From DATLLN01 sp963809205 (lineage in GTDB: Bacteria; Actinomycetota; Thermoleophilia; Gaiellales; JAICJC01), in assembly GCA_963809205.1 (NCBI GenBank), contig CAWEIS010000011.1, forward strand, positions 62,001 through 126,000: a DNA stretch of 64,000 nucleotides, in the 5' to 3' direction. Below are positions 25,322 to 34,157 of this stretch, in pieces. Position 1 is the first letter of the stretch; every line of letters starts with the position of its first letter. The position numbers and the translations under genes are program-made. The notes below the pieces were generated by a model that was not told where the DNA came from, made no database searches, and saw nothing but the letters and a program-made list of their open reading frames with translations.

Positions 25322-25762
25322 ATGACTGATCCACCGGATGGATCACGTCGGCGTTGTGGTCGAGGATCTCCCGGCTGCTATCGCGTTCTTCGTCGAACTG
25401 GGCCTGGAACTGGAGGGCGAGGCAGCGGTCGAGGGTGAGTGGGTGGACCAGCTCGTCGGGCTGGACGGCGTCCGCGCGGACCTCGCCTTCGTGCGGACCC
25501 CGGACGGCCACGGCCGGGTCGAGCTGTCGACGTTCCACTCGCCGGTGGCCACCGAGCACTGCGCCGAGGGCGCCGGTGAACACCCCGGGCATCCCTCGCC
25601 TCACGTTCGTCGTCGACGCCGTCGACGACGTCTTCGACCGCCTGCGCGCCCACGGCGCCGAACTCGTGGGCGAGGTGGCGCAGTACCGGGACATCTACCG
25701 GTACTGCTACGTCCGCGGCCCCGCAGGGCGTCATCATCGGGCTGGTCGAGGAGCTTCGCTGA
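25322..25762 (+). pseudogene. VOC (glyoxalase-like) family gene with two or three +1 frame breaks
   Basis: A small vicinal-oxygen-chelate protein visible in pieces. MDHVGVVVEDLPAAIAFFVE (frame from 25338) continues to FHSPVATEHCAE; at about 25561-25575 (GAGGGCGCC) the frame changes and reads VNTPGIPRLTFVVDAVDDVF to YCYVRGP; at about 25715-25729 (GGCCCCGCAGGG) it changes again and ends GVIIGLVEELR, TGA 25762. A TACACT box 7 nt before ATG 25322 suggests the true start is there, requiring one more shift before 25338. Every repair is removal of one base. Either the gene is decaying or the assembly has extra bases. Confidence 0.7.
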
Positions 25763-25881
25763 ACGACAGTCCGAGCATCGGCGTCACCGCGAGATGGACA
25801 ACGATCCGTACGAATAGCGGGTGCGACGGGAACGCCAGTGGCATGTCGAGCGTGCGCCGCTGACGTGACTCCGTGCCGCGA

Positions 25882-26736
25882 TCAGCGACGGGTATCCAGT
25901 CCGTAGCGATCGAGCGCTGCTCGGATCTGGCTGAGCCCTTCTGTGCCCAGTTGGCGCCCGTTCGGTAGTTGATCGTCTCGATCCCAGCGCCACGTTGCGA
26001 TCATCGCAAGCATGAGGATCCGGCACTCGCGAAGCAGGTCTTGATTCGCAGCCGGGTAGTGCTCGCTAACTTCCGCGGGTGCATGGGCGATATCGAACTC
26101 GACGGGGCCGCGGCAACACGTCTCGAGGTCTACAAACAGCAGCCCTTTCTTCGTCGTGAGCAAGTTGCCTGGGTGCGGCTCGCCGTGCAGCAGCTGCTCG
26201 TCGGCGCCGCGGTCGTCGATCACGCGCCTCAGGCTTCGCAGCGTGTTGGTGAGAAGGTCCCGATCCGCGTCAGCAAGCTCCGGGGTCTCGGCGCGGTTGC
26301 CAACCAGCCATTGCGCCTCCGCGACCCGATCCGTGAAGTGCGGCGCAGTCACATCGATCTGCCGCATGCCGGCATGCAGCCGCTCGAGCGCCTGCGCATA
26401 CTCGGGTGGCGCGACGTCTCGAGACGGCACAGGCTCGTAGTAGGTCCACAGCGTGACCACGAAGCCGTCACGCACGTAGACGCGCGGCTCCACCCGAGGC
26501 TCGAGCTTGGCCACTGGGCTATCGGTTTCGGCGAGCCGCCGAGCGACCTCGACTTCGAACTCGGCGCCTGCCTGGTGCGCTACATGCGCGACCCGAGCAA
26601 GAACGTCACAAGGCAGCAGGCGCACAGCGAGTCGGTTCGAGTCGTGAAGAACAACCGCGTCATCGACCGTCAGGTCGAGCGCTGAGGCCGTGGACATACC
26701 CGCAGCCACCGCACCCAGAACTTCTGATGCCTTCAT
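25882..26736 (-). CDS. Aminoglycoside phosphotransferase (APH) family kinase
   Basis: A 284-residue protein-kinase-fold enzyme. The catalytic loop is LLHGEPHPGNLL (HGxxHxxN, with Asp of the usual HGD replaced by Glu), followed by the metal-binding VDLETCCRGP (D-L-E for D-F/L-E). An N-lobe with NRLAVRLLPCDVLARV gives the nucleotide sheet. GATGAGGCGACG precedes the ATG at 26736. The HGD-to-HGE change leaves a carboxylate but may lower activity. Members phosphorylate aminoglycosides, homoserine, choline and other small alcohols; resistance cannot be inferred. It follows the cupin gene and is likely cotranscribed. Confidence 0.85.
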   Translation of the reverse strand: MKASEVLGAVAAGMSTASALDLTVDDAVVLHDSNRLAVRLLPCDVLARVAHVAHQAGAEFEVEVARRLAETDSPVAKLEPRVEPRVYVRDGFVVTLWTYYEPVPSRDVAPPEYAQALERLHAGMRQIDVTAPHFTDRVAEAQWLVGNRAETPELADADRDLLTNTLRSLRRVIDDRGADEQLLHGEPHPGNLLTTKKGLLFVDLETCCRGPVEFDIAHAPAEVSEHYPAANQDLLRECRILMLAMIATWRWDRDDQLPNGRQLGTEGLSQIRAALDRYGLDTRR

Positions 26737-26768
26737 CGTCGCCTCATCCCTCTTCGTTTCTGTGCGGG

Positions 26769-27250
26769 TTACGCGAGCGGCCATGGGTTCGTGACTCGGG
26801 GAATCTGGGCCTTCTGCGCGCCAGTCAGCGTAGGCCGCCGCTGGGTCGTCGGTTTCTTGCGTCACTGACGCCCCGTATTTCGCGGCGGTGTCGTTGACGG
26901 CGTAATGGCATCCGTCTTCGCGGCGCGAGCCGATCATCAGCACGGCACAGGGGCGGTCGCCGGCCCCCACGAAGATGTGCTCGGTCCCGGCCGGGCAGTG
27001 GAGAAGGTCCCCACTGGCGCAGCGCCCGCTCCTCGCCATCAACGATCGCGATGCACTCTCCGGACAGGACGAGAAAGTCCTCCTGCACCGGTTCGGAGTG
27101 GTAGCGGCCATTCGGCTCACCGGGCTGCATGACTTGGACGTTGACGCCAGTGTCAGGCCAGGTCACGCCTTCCGGTTCGAGCCGGACGAACGTCGCTCCT
27201 CGGGGGGCGCCGATCGCCGGTGCTTCGGCGAGGTTGATCACAAATGGCAC
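26769..27250 (-). pseudogene. Cupin-domain protein with two +1 frame breaks
   Basis: The first part, MPFVINLAEAPAIGAPRGAT through YHSEPVQEDFLVLSGECIAIVDGEERALR, is a cupin metal-binding strand set. At about 27010-27024 (minus GCGCTGCGCCAGTGGG) the frame moves and reads SGDLLHCPAGTEHIFVGAGD to AYADWRAEGPDSPSHEP. Left unrepaired, that frame runs on without a stop into the phosphotransferase. Removing one base at about 26781-26792 (minus GAACCCATGG) gives the normal family ending EPWPLA and TAA at 26769. So the apparent cupin-kinase fusion is probably not real. The sugar- or acid-binding role is unknown. Confidence 0.7.
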
Positions 27251-27507
27251 GTCGATGCCCGACCATAGTTGATCGACCCGGCCGCCAGCCCGAACGCGTC
27301 TGGAAGCTAGTCGTCTGACCGGGATTGAACCGGCCGCCTGGGAGTTGCGGTTCGTTCTGGACGATCAGCGGGGCGATCGTTGGGCGACTGGTCACCGGCG
27401 CCAGAACAGCCGATTCCTAGAGTTCAGCCGGCTCGAGGCGTGCCACGGTCGGGTTCGTCGCAGCAGCCGGATTTTCGCCCAACCATACGCGTTAGTGGTG
27501 ATCTGAA

Positions 27508-27573
27508 GCGGCGGGGGAGGGATTCGAACCCCCGAGCGAGGTTGCCCCCGCTGCCGGTTTTCAAGACTGGTGC
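27508..27573 (-). repeat. att-like copy of the tRNA-Ser 3' half
   Basis: Identical over 60 bp to 40240-40299, covering the tRNA from the anticodon loop to the 3' end, then one mismatch (T for C at 27568) and five more matches. There is no 5' half, so this is not a functional tRNA. Typical of the far attachment site of a tRNA-integrated element. Confidence 0.8.
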
Positions 27574-27612
27574 AAATCGCGCAACCAGGCGGCAGGCGGG
27601 GCTTGGCGGCCG

Positions 27613-28692
27613 GTGTGCCGGCGCTCAGCTGCCCTGGGCGGGCCGGGCCGGCCGTGCGATCACAGCGTGGTCACTCCGTTGCTGGTCGTGTGGGTGCTCT
27701 ACCTGGTGATCAAGGTCGTGCTCACGGACGGCGGGGAGCTGGGCGGTCCGCCGCCGCCGGACACCGTTGGCGCGCACGGGTTCTGGGCGCTGGTCGGGAT
27801 CGTCATCGGCTTCTGCATGTGGGGCAACGAGCCCGACATCTTCCGCTACGGGAAGCCGCGGTTCTGGTGGTCGCTCGGCGCCTACGGCTTCGGCCTGACG
27901 TTTGGCCTGCTGCTGTTCGCGATCGCCGGCTGGATGATGGCGCGGCTCGCGCAGACCATGGACTTCGGGCCGCTGATCAGATTCACCACGGACTACTCGC
28001 TGTTCGGGCTCGCCTGGCTCGCCTGGATCCTCGCCACCCTGGGGCAGATCGCGATCAACGACGGCAACTACTACATGTCCATCAACGGCGGCCAGAACCT
28101 GATCGGCGGATGGAGCCGCTGGCGGCGCTTGTACACCTGTCTGATCGCCGCGTCGCTCGGTGCGCTCGCCGGTTGGTGGGTCAACTTCCACATGTTGAAC
28201 GGCTTCTTCTACGTCGCCAACTTCCTTGCCATCACCGTGCCGTGCGCCACAGTGATCATGCTGGTCGACCATTTCGCACTACCGCAGCTGTTCGGCATCT
28301 CCCGGCCGCTGACCCGCGTGCCGTCCTGGGACGAGGCGGGAGCGGTGAACGTGCCGGCGTTCATCGCCTGCGTGGCCGCGATCATCTACGGGGCGTACGC
28401 GACGCACCTGTTCTCGTTCCTGGGCGAGAGCGAGTCGCGGTACTGGGGGCCGGCACCGCTCGAGGCATGGCTGCTGGCAGGCGGGCTCTACGTCGCAGGC
28501 GTGGCGATCGTGCGGTTCGCGGCTGGGCCAGCCACGGTCAAGCGGCTCCTGGGATTCGACAGCCACGCGATCGCAAACCCGGTGCCCGAGGGGACGGTGG
28601 TCGACGTCGCCTCCGTCGCCGGCCAGCAGTCCACCGCAGCGCGCGCGGGTGAGGAGTGGCTGGACGGCCGATCGGGCTCGACCGCGGGCTGA
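27613..28692 (+). pseudogene. C-terminal half of an NCS1-family (cytosine/purine/allantoin-type) permease
   Basis: About 340 residues of a polytopic permease. WVLYLVIKVVLTDGG, GIVIGFCMWGNEPDIFRYGKP (the NCS1 GNEPDFxRY-type block), NDGNYYMSINGGQNLIGG and FLAITVPCATVIMLVDHF are seen, with about seven membrane segments. Full NCS1 transporters have about 12 and 480-530 residues; the first five are missing. The first recognisable residue (GTG 27667) is 94 bp from the att-like repeat, so the gene seems cut at the island edge. The sequence between 27568 and 27667 does not continue the family in any frame I can read. Probably non-functional. Confidence 0.65.
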
Positions 28693-28713
28693 GAGCGGAG
28701 GGCAACCTGGAGC

Positions 28714-28884
28714 GGCTACTTCGTGTCACCGATCGCCCTGTCAGACACGACGAACGACGTGCGAGTAGCCCGAGAGGAGACCTTTGGGCGGGTCGTCGCC
28801 GTGATGCCGTTCGGCACCGAGCAGGACCTGATCGAGAAGGCCAACGACACAGCGACTAACGGAGTGGTGCGAGACCGAGCTTGA
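28714..28884 (+). pseudogene. Aldehyde dehydrogenase fragment
   Basis: An open stretch reading GYFVSPIALSDTTNDVRVAR, then EETFGRVVAVMPF and DLIEKANDTATNGVV, ending at TGA 28884. This is the segment of aldehyde dehydrogenases that follows the catalytic Cys (normally GYFVEPTVLTD...REEIFGPV...ANDTxYGL). About 57 of some 490 residues remain and the end is not the normal C-terminus. It overlaps the 3' end of the opposite-strand lipoprotein gene. A recombination remnant. Confidence 0.7.
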
Positions 28885-29773
28885 TCAGCGCCGCAGCGGC
28901 GGCCTGGTGGCCGCGCTGACCGAGGTGGGTGTACCCCACGGGGTCGAGGTAAGCGGCGGCGGGCTTGTTCCCGTGTGGCCCGTTCAGCACGTGGTAGATG
29001 TCGGCGCACTTGCCGCCGTGGAAGCCGACTACTTCGCACTGGGCGTGCACCATCATGTCGTTCCCGCGGATCGTCGGGGGGATGGCTGCGGGTGAGTTCC
29101 AGCTTGGGTCGACGGTGTCGCCGATGGTCGAGTTGTAGACGGTGACGATCCGAAGCAGCGTGTCATCCCTGCCGCGCTCCGAGCAGGGGGGCACGCCGGG
29201 CATCTCACCGCAGCCGCGCAGATGATCGATCTGGGTCAGGATCTGATCCAGGGTGTGCTTGTAGTCGGCGACGACCCGATCGGTGCAGGCGACGGTGATC
29301 TTCGACCAGTGCACGACCGGGAAGTGAGGGGCGGCGTCGCAGGGGTCGTCAAGCCGGCCCCACGGCGTGTCGTTGAACCCGACGCTGATCACGATCATGT
29401 CGGCGGTCCGGATGTCCTGACGAGTGGCCCCGTCGGTGAGCACCTGCGCCAGCAGCGCGCTGGCATCACCAGCGGGCACGTTGGAGAGCTCGATGGCCGA
29501 GTCGTTGGTGACGTTTACCCTCATCCCGGCCTGTCGTTCGATCGCCTGGGCGTAGTCCTTGATGTAGCCGTCGCATCCATCACATTCATCAGGGCGGTTC
29601 GACGAGTCGCCTAGCACGACCAGGTTCCACGACGCTGGTTCCGTCGACGTCGGCCCAGCCGAAGTTGCGCTTGAACCTCCCGTGCTGGACGATGCGGCGC
29701 TACCCGAGCAGGCGGAGAGCCCCACCGCGAGCGAGATCAGGGCGACGACACCCGAGAGCCGGCGGGGTGTCAC
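28856..29773 (-). CDS. SGNH/GDSL-type hydrolase lipoprotein
   Basis: A 305-residue exported protein. Lipoprotein signal MTPRRLSGVVALISLAVGLS with lipobox LSACS, then a Ser/Thr-rich linker. Block I is WNLVVLGDSSNR (GDS catalytic Ser), block III is VISVGFNDTPWG (Gly-x-Asn-Asp), and block V is DPVGYTHLGQRGH (Asp-x-x-His as D...H). Acts outside the membrane as esterase or deacetylase. Several Cys (CDGCDGY, GCGEMPGVPPC) suggest disulfides. GTG start overlaps the stop of the upstream gene (GTGA), so it is the second gene of a GntR-flanked operon. Confidence 0.82.
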   Translation of the reverse strand: MTPRRLSGVVALISLAVGLSACSGSAASSSTGGSSATSAGPTSTEPASWNLVVLGDSSNRPDECDGCDGYIKDYAQAIERQAGMRVNVTNDSAIELSNVPAGDASALLAQVLTDGATRQDIRTADMIVISVGFNDTPWGRLDDPCDAAPHFPVVHWSKITVACTDRVVADYKHTLDQILTQIDHLRGCGEMPGVPPCSERGRDDTLLRIVTVYNSTIGDTVDPSWNSPAAIPPTIRGNDMMVHAQCEVVGFHGGKCADIYHVLNGPHGNKPAAAYLDPVGYTHLGQRGHQAAAAALIKLGLAPLR

Positions 29774-30873
29774 CGTGCTGTCGCCACGGGCTGCCAGGCG
29801 ACGCGCGCGACACCCCAGTCGGAGTGGCCCGTCTCGGGGCTGAGACGGTGGAGGTGGGATCCGTCCGTGTCCATCACATAGACACCGCGATGTGCGCCGC
29901 GTCCAACCGAGTTGATTGCGATCTTGCGACCGTCTGGCGAGAAGACGGGTTGGCCTGCAATCCCGATATGTGCGCAGCGCGCAGCTGACTCTGGCGTCGC
30001 GTCAGAACCAGTCGGCGTGACCAACCGGATGCCACAGGGAGACTCGTAGGCGATCACCGTTCCCAGTGGCGACCACGCGGGAGAGGCCGCGTGGCTGGCA
30101 AGCAGGCGTAGATGACTGCCGTCAAGCCGAGCGACGTAGATTGAGCAGCCTTTGACGGTCGCCGGCCGTGGGTCACCGCAGCCAGCGGTGCCGCTTGCGA
30201 CGAAGGCGATTCGCGTGCCGTCCGGAGACCAGGTCGGGGAGCGCAGGAATTGCATGAGATGGGTGTCCAGAGTCGCTCGTTGCGAGCCGTCTGCTTTGAC
30301 CAAGCCGATAGTGCTGGCGCGGCCGCTTTCGTAGGCGATCCATTGCCCATCTGGAGACCAGGCGGGGTCAACCCACCCGCCGCCCGGCCCGCCCGTGAGC
30401 TGCCGGTCGCGCCTGGTCGCTACATCGATGACGTGCAGCCCGTCGAGCGAGCTCGGCGTCCCATATGAGGTCACGCCTAGCGCGAGTTGCGACCCGTCGG
30501 GTGACCAGGCGATGTACTCGACCTCAAGACAGCCACTGCACTTGGTCACCAGTCGCCCGAGGCCCTGACGACCGACCGTGTAGACACCACCGTGTCCCTT
30601 CGCCTGGCGGATGACGGTCAGCGGCCCGTTCGCCATCAAGCTCAACCGCGGCTTGGCCGTGATCGCCGGCGACGGCTCTGTCGCCGCCACGTGTCTGCTG
30701 GACGACTCCCATCCATGGCCAGCGAAGGCCAGCAACCCCACGCCGAGCAGCACGCTCGCAGCCAGGCCGTTGCGGCGGCGGCGCCGGCGGCTGCGGCTCC
30801 GCGCCTCCTCGATCAGCGCCTCAGGATCAGGAGGCGCCTCGACCAGTGGCGGTGGTGTGGGAGTCGAGATCAT
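29770..30873 (-). CDS. Membrane-anchored TolB-like beta-propeller protein
   Basis: A 367-residue single-pass protein. A short cytoplasmic region with an Arg cluster (RSRSRRRRRRNGL) precedes one membrane helix (about 37-55, LAASVLLGVGLLAFAGHGW). Outside is a PD40/TolB propeller with the repeated motif WSPDG: IAWSPDGSQLALG, PAWSPDGQWIAYES, PTWSPDGTRIAFVAS, PAWSPLGTVIAYES and PVFSPDGRKIAI. ATG 30873 is chosen for its GGGGAAG site. A palindrome lies 25 bp upstream and is the likely GntR operator. Translation is coupled to the SGNH lipoprotein. Likely a surface or anti-sigma-like sensor scaffold; ligand unknown. Confidence 0.78.
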   Translation of the reverse strand: MISTPTPPPLVEAPPDPEALIEEARSRSRRRRRRNGLAASVLLGVGLLAFAGHGWESSSRHVAATEPSPAITAKPRLSLMANGPLTVIRQAKGHGGVYTVGRQGLGRLVTKCSGCLEVEYIAWSPDGSQLALGVTSYGTPSSLDGLHVIDVATRRDRQLTGGPGGGWVDPAWSPDGQWIAYESGRASTIGLVKADGSQRATLDTHLMQFLRSPTWSPDGTRIAFVASGTAGCGDPRPATVKGCSIYVARLDGSHLRLLASHAASPAWSPLGTVIAYESPCGIRLVTPTGSDATPESAARCAHIGIAGQPVFSPDGRKIAINSVGRGAHRGVYVMDTDGSHLHRLSPETGHSDWGVARVAWQPVATAR

Positions 30874-30897
30874 GCTTCCCCAGAAGATTGATGAAGC

Positions 30898-30916
30898 CAT
30901 GATGACTAGTATCATG
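30898..30916. promoter_or_regulatory. Palindrome upstream of the TolB-like/SGNH operon
   Basis: CATGAT-GACTAGT-ATCATG, with perfect 6-nt arms. It lies 25 bp before the TolB-like start and shares the core CTAGTA and the following ATGCCGGA with the second palindrome at 30963-30980. Candidate operator for the adjacent GntR regulator. Confidence 0.5.
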
Positions 30917-30962
30917 CCGGATGTCAAGCGGCCGGTTCCGCCGCCTACGTCGCGATCATGGT

Positions 30963-30980
30963 GGTACTCTGGCTAGTACC
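30963..30980. promoter_or_regulatory. Perfect inverted repeat abutting the GntR start codon
   Basis: GGTACT-CTGGCT-AGTACC, ending one base before ATG 30981. YtrA-subfamily GntR proteins bind GTACTA/TAGTAC-type palindromes, so this fits autorepression. It overlaps a TACTCT -10-like box. Confidence 0.55.
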
Positions 30981-31331
30981 ATGCCGGACTACCGCCTGAA
31001 CCGCGACGACCCGACCCCTCTTCACGACCAAGTGGCCGCAGCCATCCGGCGAGCAATCGCCGAAGGCGAAGTGCGCCCCGGGGAGCGGCTCCCACCCGCC
31101 AGAGACCTGGCGGCGGTGCTCGGCGTCAATACGAACACGGCGCTGCGTGGACTGCGCATCCTCAGAGACGAAGGCCTGCTTGAGTTCCGCCGCGGCCGCG
31201 GCATCAGCGTAGCCGGCAGTCCCCAGCGCGGTGCGGTGATCGAACACGCCCGGGAACTTGTCCGACTCGCCCGCGCAAGCGGCTACAGCCGCGACGAGCT
31301 CATCGGAATCGTCGAACAAGCGGCGTCATAG
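30981..31331 (+). CDS. GntR-family regulator, YtrA-like
   Basis: A 116-residue one-domain GntR repressor. The winged helix is LHDQVAAAIRRAIAEGEVRP, GERLPPARDLAAVLGVNTNT and ALRGLRILRDEGLLEFRRGR, followed by about 40 residues of helix (HARELVRLARASGYSRDELIGIV), the short tail of the YtrA subgroup, which lacks a metabolite domain. YtrA regulators control ABC transporters and envelope-stress genes. It is divergent from the TolB-like/SGNH operon and flanked by two palindromes with a shared core, so it probably represses both directions. Confidence 0.88.
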   Translation: MPDYRLNRDDPTPLHDQVAAAIRRAIAEGEVRPGERLPPARDLAAVLGVNTNTALRGLRILRDEGLLEFRRGRGISVAGSPQRGAVIEHARELVRLARASGYSRDELIGIVEQAAS

Positions 31332-31829
31332 ATCCCGTTCCGCATCGTCGAGTGCTCGCGCCGGTTCGGAGCGCGCCGCCGAGCACGACACGACGCGTCG
31401 CTTCATAGCCGATCACATGCGCCGCGCCGCAACGTCCACGGCATAGGGGGCACATCGCTCCCGGACAGAGCAAGAGGGTGACGCTCGGCCCAGGCGGGCC
31501 ATCCTGAGCCAAACCAATGGAGTCTTCAAGACCGGCAGGCCGTTGTAACCCAACGGTTAGTAGGTTCGACTCCTGCGGCGCTCCGCTAGGCCGAATCCTG
31601 CATGGCTCGGGTAGCGGCGGGCGAGCTCGTGGTTCCTTGCGACGTTGGGTCTGACTCAGATTGCGAGCGGTTCACCACCCTCTCCGCGAGGATCCTGCCG
31701 GTCGCTGGGATCCGTGTCTCGACATCGACGATCGGGACCCAGGCGCACCGGGGCCAAGGTTGACTCAGATCGCACGGATTGCAACAATGTCCGCGCCTGA
31801 GACCGGCAAACCACCACTGGGGGTGCTCC
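31332..31829. other. Gene-poor stretch with a tRNA 3'-half-like remnant at 31540-31584
   Basis: No convincing gene. On the plus strand CCGTT-GTAACCC-AACGG (anticodon-arm shape), GTAGG-TTCGACT-CCTGC (a good T-arm, loop TTCRANY) and GGCGCTC (3' acceptor strand length) follow each other as in a tRNA 3' half. No matching 5' half is seen and the loop is not a normal anticodon loop. Possibly a second old attachment-site scar. The rest shows nothing I can identify. Confidence 0.35.
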
Positions 31830-32183
31830 ATGTTCCGACCGAGGCGAACCGCGCTTGTCATACTGACCGTGTGTGCTGCAGCAGCGATGGCGCCGATGTC
31901 CGCCGGCGCCACGGGTAAGAAGCCCAGCTATGGCTGCGGCCAGGGCTTCAACCTGGGAGCGCTCACTTACGATCAGTACCTGCTGCTTCCTGGGACGCAG
32001 GCCGCGATTGACCAAGGGCTCGTCAGCGAGGACAGGATCCGCGCCGGACTGATGCGCGTCGACCACAACAACAACGGCGTGGTCTGCGCACAGAGCGTGC
32101 CTGGATGGCAGATCAGCAACAAGCCTTTTGCTGTGTACATGTACAACGTAGTCGACGACAACGCATCAACCGGCAGTCGATAG
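31830..32183 (+). CDS. Small secreted protein with Asp/Asn-rich Ca-binding-like loop
   Basis: A 117-residue exported protein. Signal peptide MFRPRRTALVILTVCAAAAM...AGATG, cleavage near residue 28. The mature part has YGCGQGFNLGALTYDQYLLL, a helix, and RVDHNNNGVVCAQS, similar to excalibur/EF-like loops (D-x-N-x-N-G-x-x-C); two Cys may form a disulfide. GGGGGTG precedes ATG 31830. Family not firmly recognised; extracellular, perhaps calcium-binding. Confidence 0.6.
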   Translation: MFRPRRTALVILTVCAAAAMAPMSAGATGKKPSYGCGQGFNLGALTYDQYLLLPGTQAAIDQGLVSEDRIRAGLMRVDHNNNGVVCAQSVPGWQISNKPFAVYMYNVVDDNASTGSR

Positions 32184-32261
32184 ACGCGCGGCTTATTCGG
32201 GGCCGCGAGTTGGCGATCGCAGGTCCGCTACGTGTTCGCGTTGATCATCTTGGGTGTCGAC

Positions 32262-32732
32262 CTAGCGTGATCCCCAGTCGGCGTTGACTTCGAAGACGTT
32301 CGCCGTGTGGGTCACCCGGCGGAGATCGCCACCCCAGCGGTTCATCGTGAACAGGTCGTTGACGTCTGCATCGGCGTGGTTGAACACGATGCGTCGCCCA
32401 TCTGGCGACCAGCTGGCGAAGAAGTCGAACTCCACGCCCGGTTCCGAGAACGTGATCCGAACCACCCAGGCAGACGTCCGGCGGTGGCATCTGGTCTTCA
32501 AAGACCGTGGCGCTGGGCGACAGCGTGATGGCTGACCGAGCTTGAAGTAGCCCAGCTTGCGGAGCGCCCAGACCTCTTGCTCGGGAGTCAGCGAGTTCCA
32601 GTAGGCGACCGCTTCCCGCTCCCTCTGGGCACGGCTCGTCGGCTTCTCCACAGGCAGCGGAGGCAAAGTACGAGGGACGAATCGTGCACATTTCGGCATT
32701 TCGGGCCTTCGAAAACGGCTTGTTTGAGCCAT
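32262..32732 (-). pseudogene. Degenerate gene ending in a TolB/PD40 propeller blade
   Basis: The last 50 residues, FFASWSPDGRRIVFNHADAD and DLFTMNRWGGDLRRVTHTAN, are clear PD40/TolB blades, ending at 32262. Upstream, QREREAVAYWNSLTPEQEVW also looks like real protein, but between them lies Arg/Cys-rich, non-protein-like sequence, while another frame reads SPSATVFEDQMPPPDVCLGG. I cannot rebuild one frame. A propeller remnant, perhaps once related to the TolB-like gene at 29.8-30.9 kb. Confidence 0.45.
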
Positions 32733-32768
32733 GCGCCCGGCACGAATGCCGGGTGGGAGGCCGCAGTG

Positions 32769-34157
32769 TCATCGGTCGGGCTCGCCGAGGTGCTGGCCGC
32801 GCTGGGCATGCCGGCCGAGATTCCCAGCCTGCTCGTCGCGGCCGAGCGCCCCCTGCGCCGCGCCAGGACGTGGGCCGAGCCGGCCCGCTGGGAAACCTTG
32901 CCCGGCCGTGGATGATCGCAGCCACACGCTGGCGTGGGCCGGCTGAACGGTTCCCGAGACGACGACCCGCAGCTCGTCGCAGAGCGCGTCCAGGTCGATG
33001 CTGTCGCGCAGCCGCTCGCTGAACCCGTCGACCGCCGCCTGGGCGTCGTAGCCCGCGCGGTTGAACCTCCGGTCGACAGCCCGCTGGATCGCACTGCGCG
33101 CGGGATGGAACGCACCCGCCACCGCGAGCGTCGAGAGCGTGATCGCGACCGTGCCGGACGAGCCCGTGACGGCCCGAAGCAGCGTGCCGGTGATCGCGAC
33201 GGTGCACAGGTAGATCGCGGCGAGTGAGAGCGTGAGCGCCGCGTAGACGAGCGTGCGCCGGATGATGACGTCGATCTCGTAGAGCCGGTGGCGAAGGACG
33301 GCGAAGGCGATCGCGATCGGGATCAGCCCCACGCTGAACAACCCTATGTTGTCAAGGACGACGAGCCAGGCCAGCTCGGCATCGGACGAGCTCGGCACGA
33401 GGATCGCGCTCAAGACGAGGTCGACGAGAAACAGCGCGGCCGCCAGCCCGGCGGCCGTCGCGAGCCACTTGATCTGCAAGCGCTCGGTCGCATCCGAACG
33501 GCGGAACCGCACCACCAGGCTGGCGGCGGCCGCGACCATGCAGAGCGGGAGGAGGATGATCGCGTACACCACGACGTCGATGATCGGCTCGAGCGCCTCG
33601 ACGCCCATCGGGTTCTCGACGCCCGGAAACTCGGTCGGATCCACGGTCCCCGGCGTCACGACGATCGCCAGCGTGATCGCCACGACCGTCGCCCCGGCCG
33701 CGTACGCGACCCATCGCCAGCGGCGGCCCGGCAGGTGACCATCGGGGAACAGCAGCAGCAAGAAGACGGCCGACATCCCCAGGGGTGGCGCCCAGAGCGC
33801 GCCGCCCAGCGCCGCGCCGACGTTGGCTCCGGGGACGCTATCCGGGTGCAGTTTGATCCCGTAGTCGGCCCACGCGACGGCGCCCGCGAGTGCGCTCCAT
33901 CCGGCCCCGATCGCAAGCAGCAGCCAGCCGATCGCGTTATCCGGCCGGCGGGTGGCGATCAGCAGACCGCACAGCGGGAACAGCAGCAGCATCACGCCAG
34001 TCACAAGCGTCAGCAGGAAATCGACGTCCGAATTCCCGACCGTGGTGCCGTGAGTGACGCCCCGGGTCAGCCACTCGAGTACCAGCGCGGTGAGCCACAG
34101 CAGGAGCACGACGGCGAAGACCGCCCAAGCCAGCCGGCGTGCGGTGGTCGGACTCAC
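32769..34157 (-). CDS. Polytopic membrane protein resembling a histidine-kinase sensor region without kinase
   Basis: Up to 462 residues. Residues 1-310 have about eight hydrophobic segments with the motif CGLLIATRRPDNAIGWLLLAIG (G-x-x-I-x-x-R-x-P-x-N-x-I-G-W), typical of the membrane region of actinobacterial sensor kinases. After RHRLYEIDVIIRRTLVYAAL two more helices follow, then FHPARSAIQRAVDRRFNRAGYDAQAAVDGF and LRDSIDLDALCDELRVVVSGT, the linker that normally leads to HisKA_3 and ATPase domains. Those domains are absent: the frame ends after a low-complexity Gly/Arg tail. Either a truncated kinase or a stand-alone sensor. The TAnnnT box is not obvious here. Confidence 0.7.
   Translation of the reverse strand: MSPTTARRLAWAVFAVVLLLWLTALVLEWLTRGVTHGTTVGNSDVDFLLTLVTGVMLLLFPLCGLLIATRRPDNAIGWLLLAIGAGWSALAGAVAWADYGIKLHPDSVPGANVGAALGGALWAPPLGMSAVFLLLLFPDGHLPGRRWRWVAYAAGATVVAITLAIVVTPGTVDPTEFPGVENPMGVEALEPIIDVVVYAIILLPLCMVAAAASLVVRFRRSDATERLQIKWLATAAGLAAALFLVDLVLSAILVPSSSDAELAWLVVLDNIGLFSVGLIPIAIAFAVLRHRLYEIDVIIRRTLVYAALTLSLAAIYLCTVAITGTLLRAVTGSSGTVAITLSTLAVAGAFHPARSAIQRAVDRRFNRAGYDAQAAVDGFSERLRDSIDLDALCDELRVVVSGTVQPAHASVWLRSSTAGQGFPAGRLGPRPGAAQGALGRDEQAGNLGRHAQRGQHLGEPDR

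Noticed and set aside
25882..27120. A cupin-phosphotransferase fusion protein
   Set aside because: The frame is open across both, but removing one base at about 26786 gives the cupin its normal ending and stop, and the kinase has its own start with a ribosome site.
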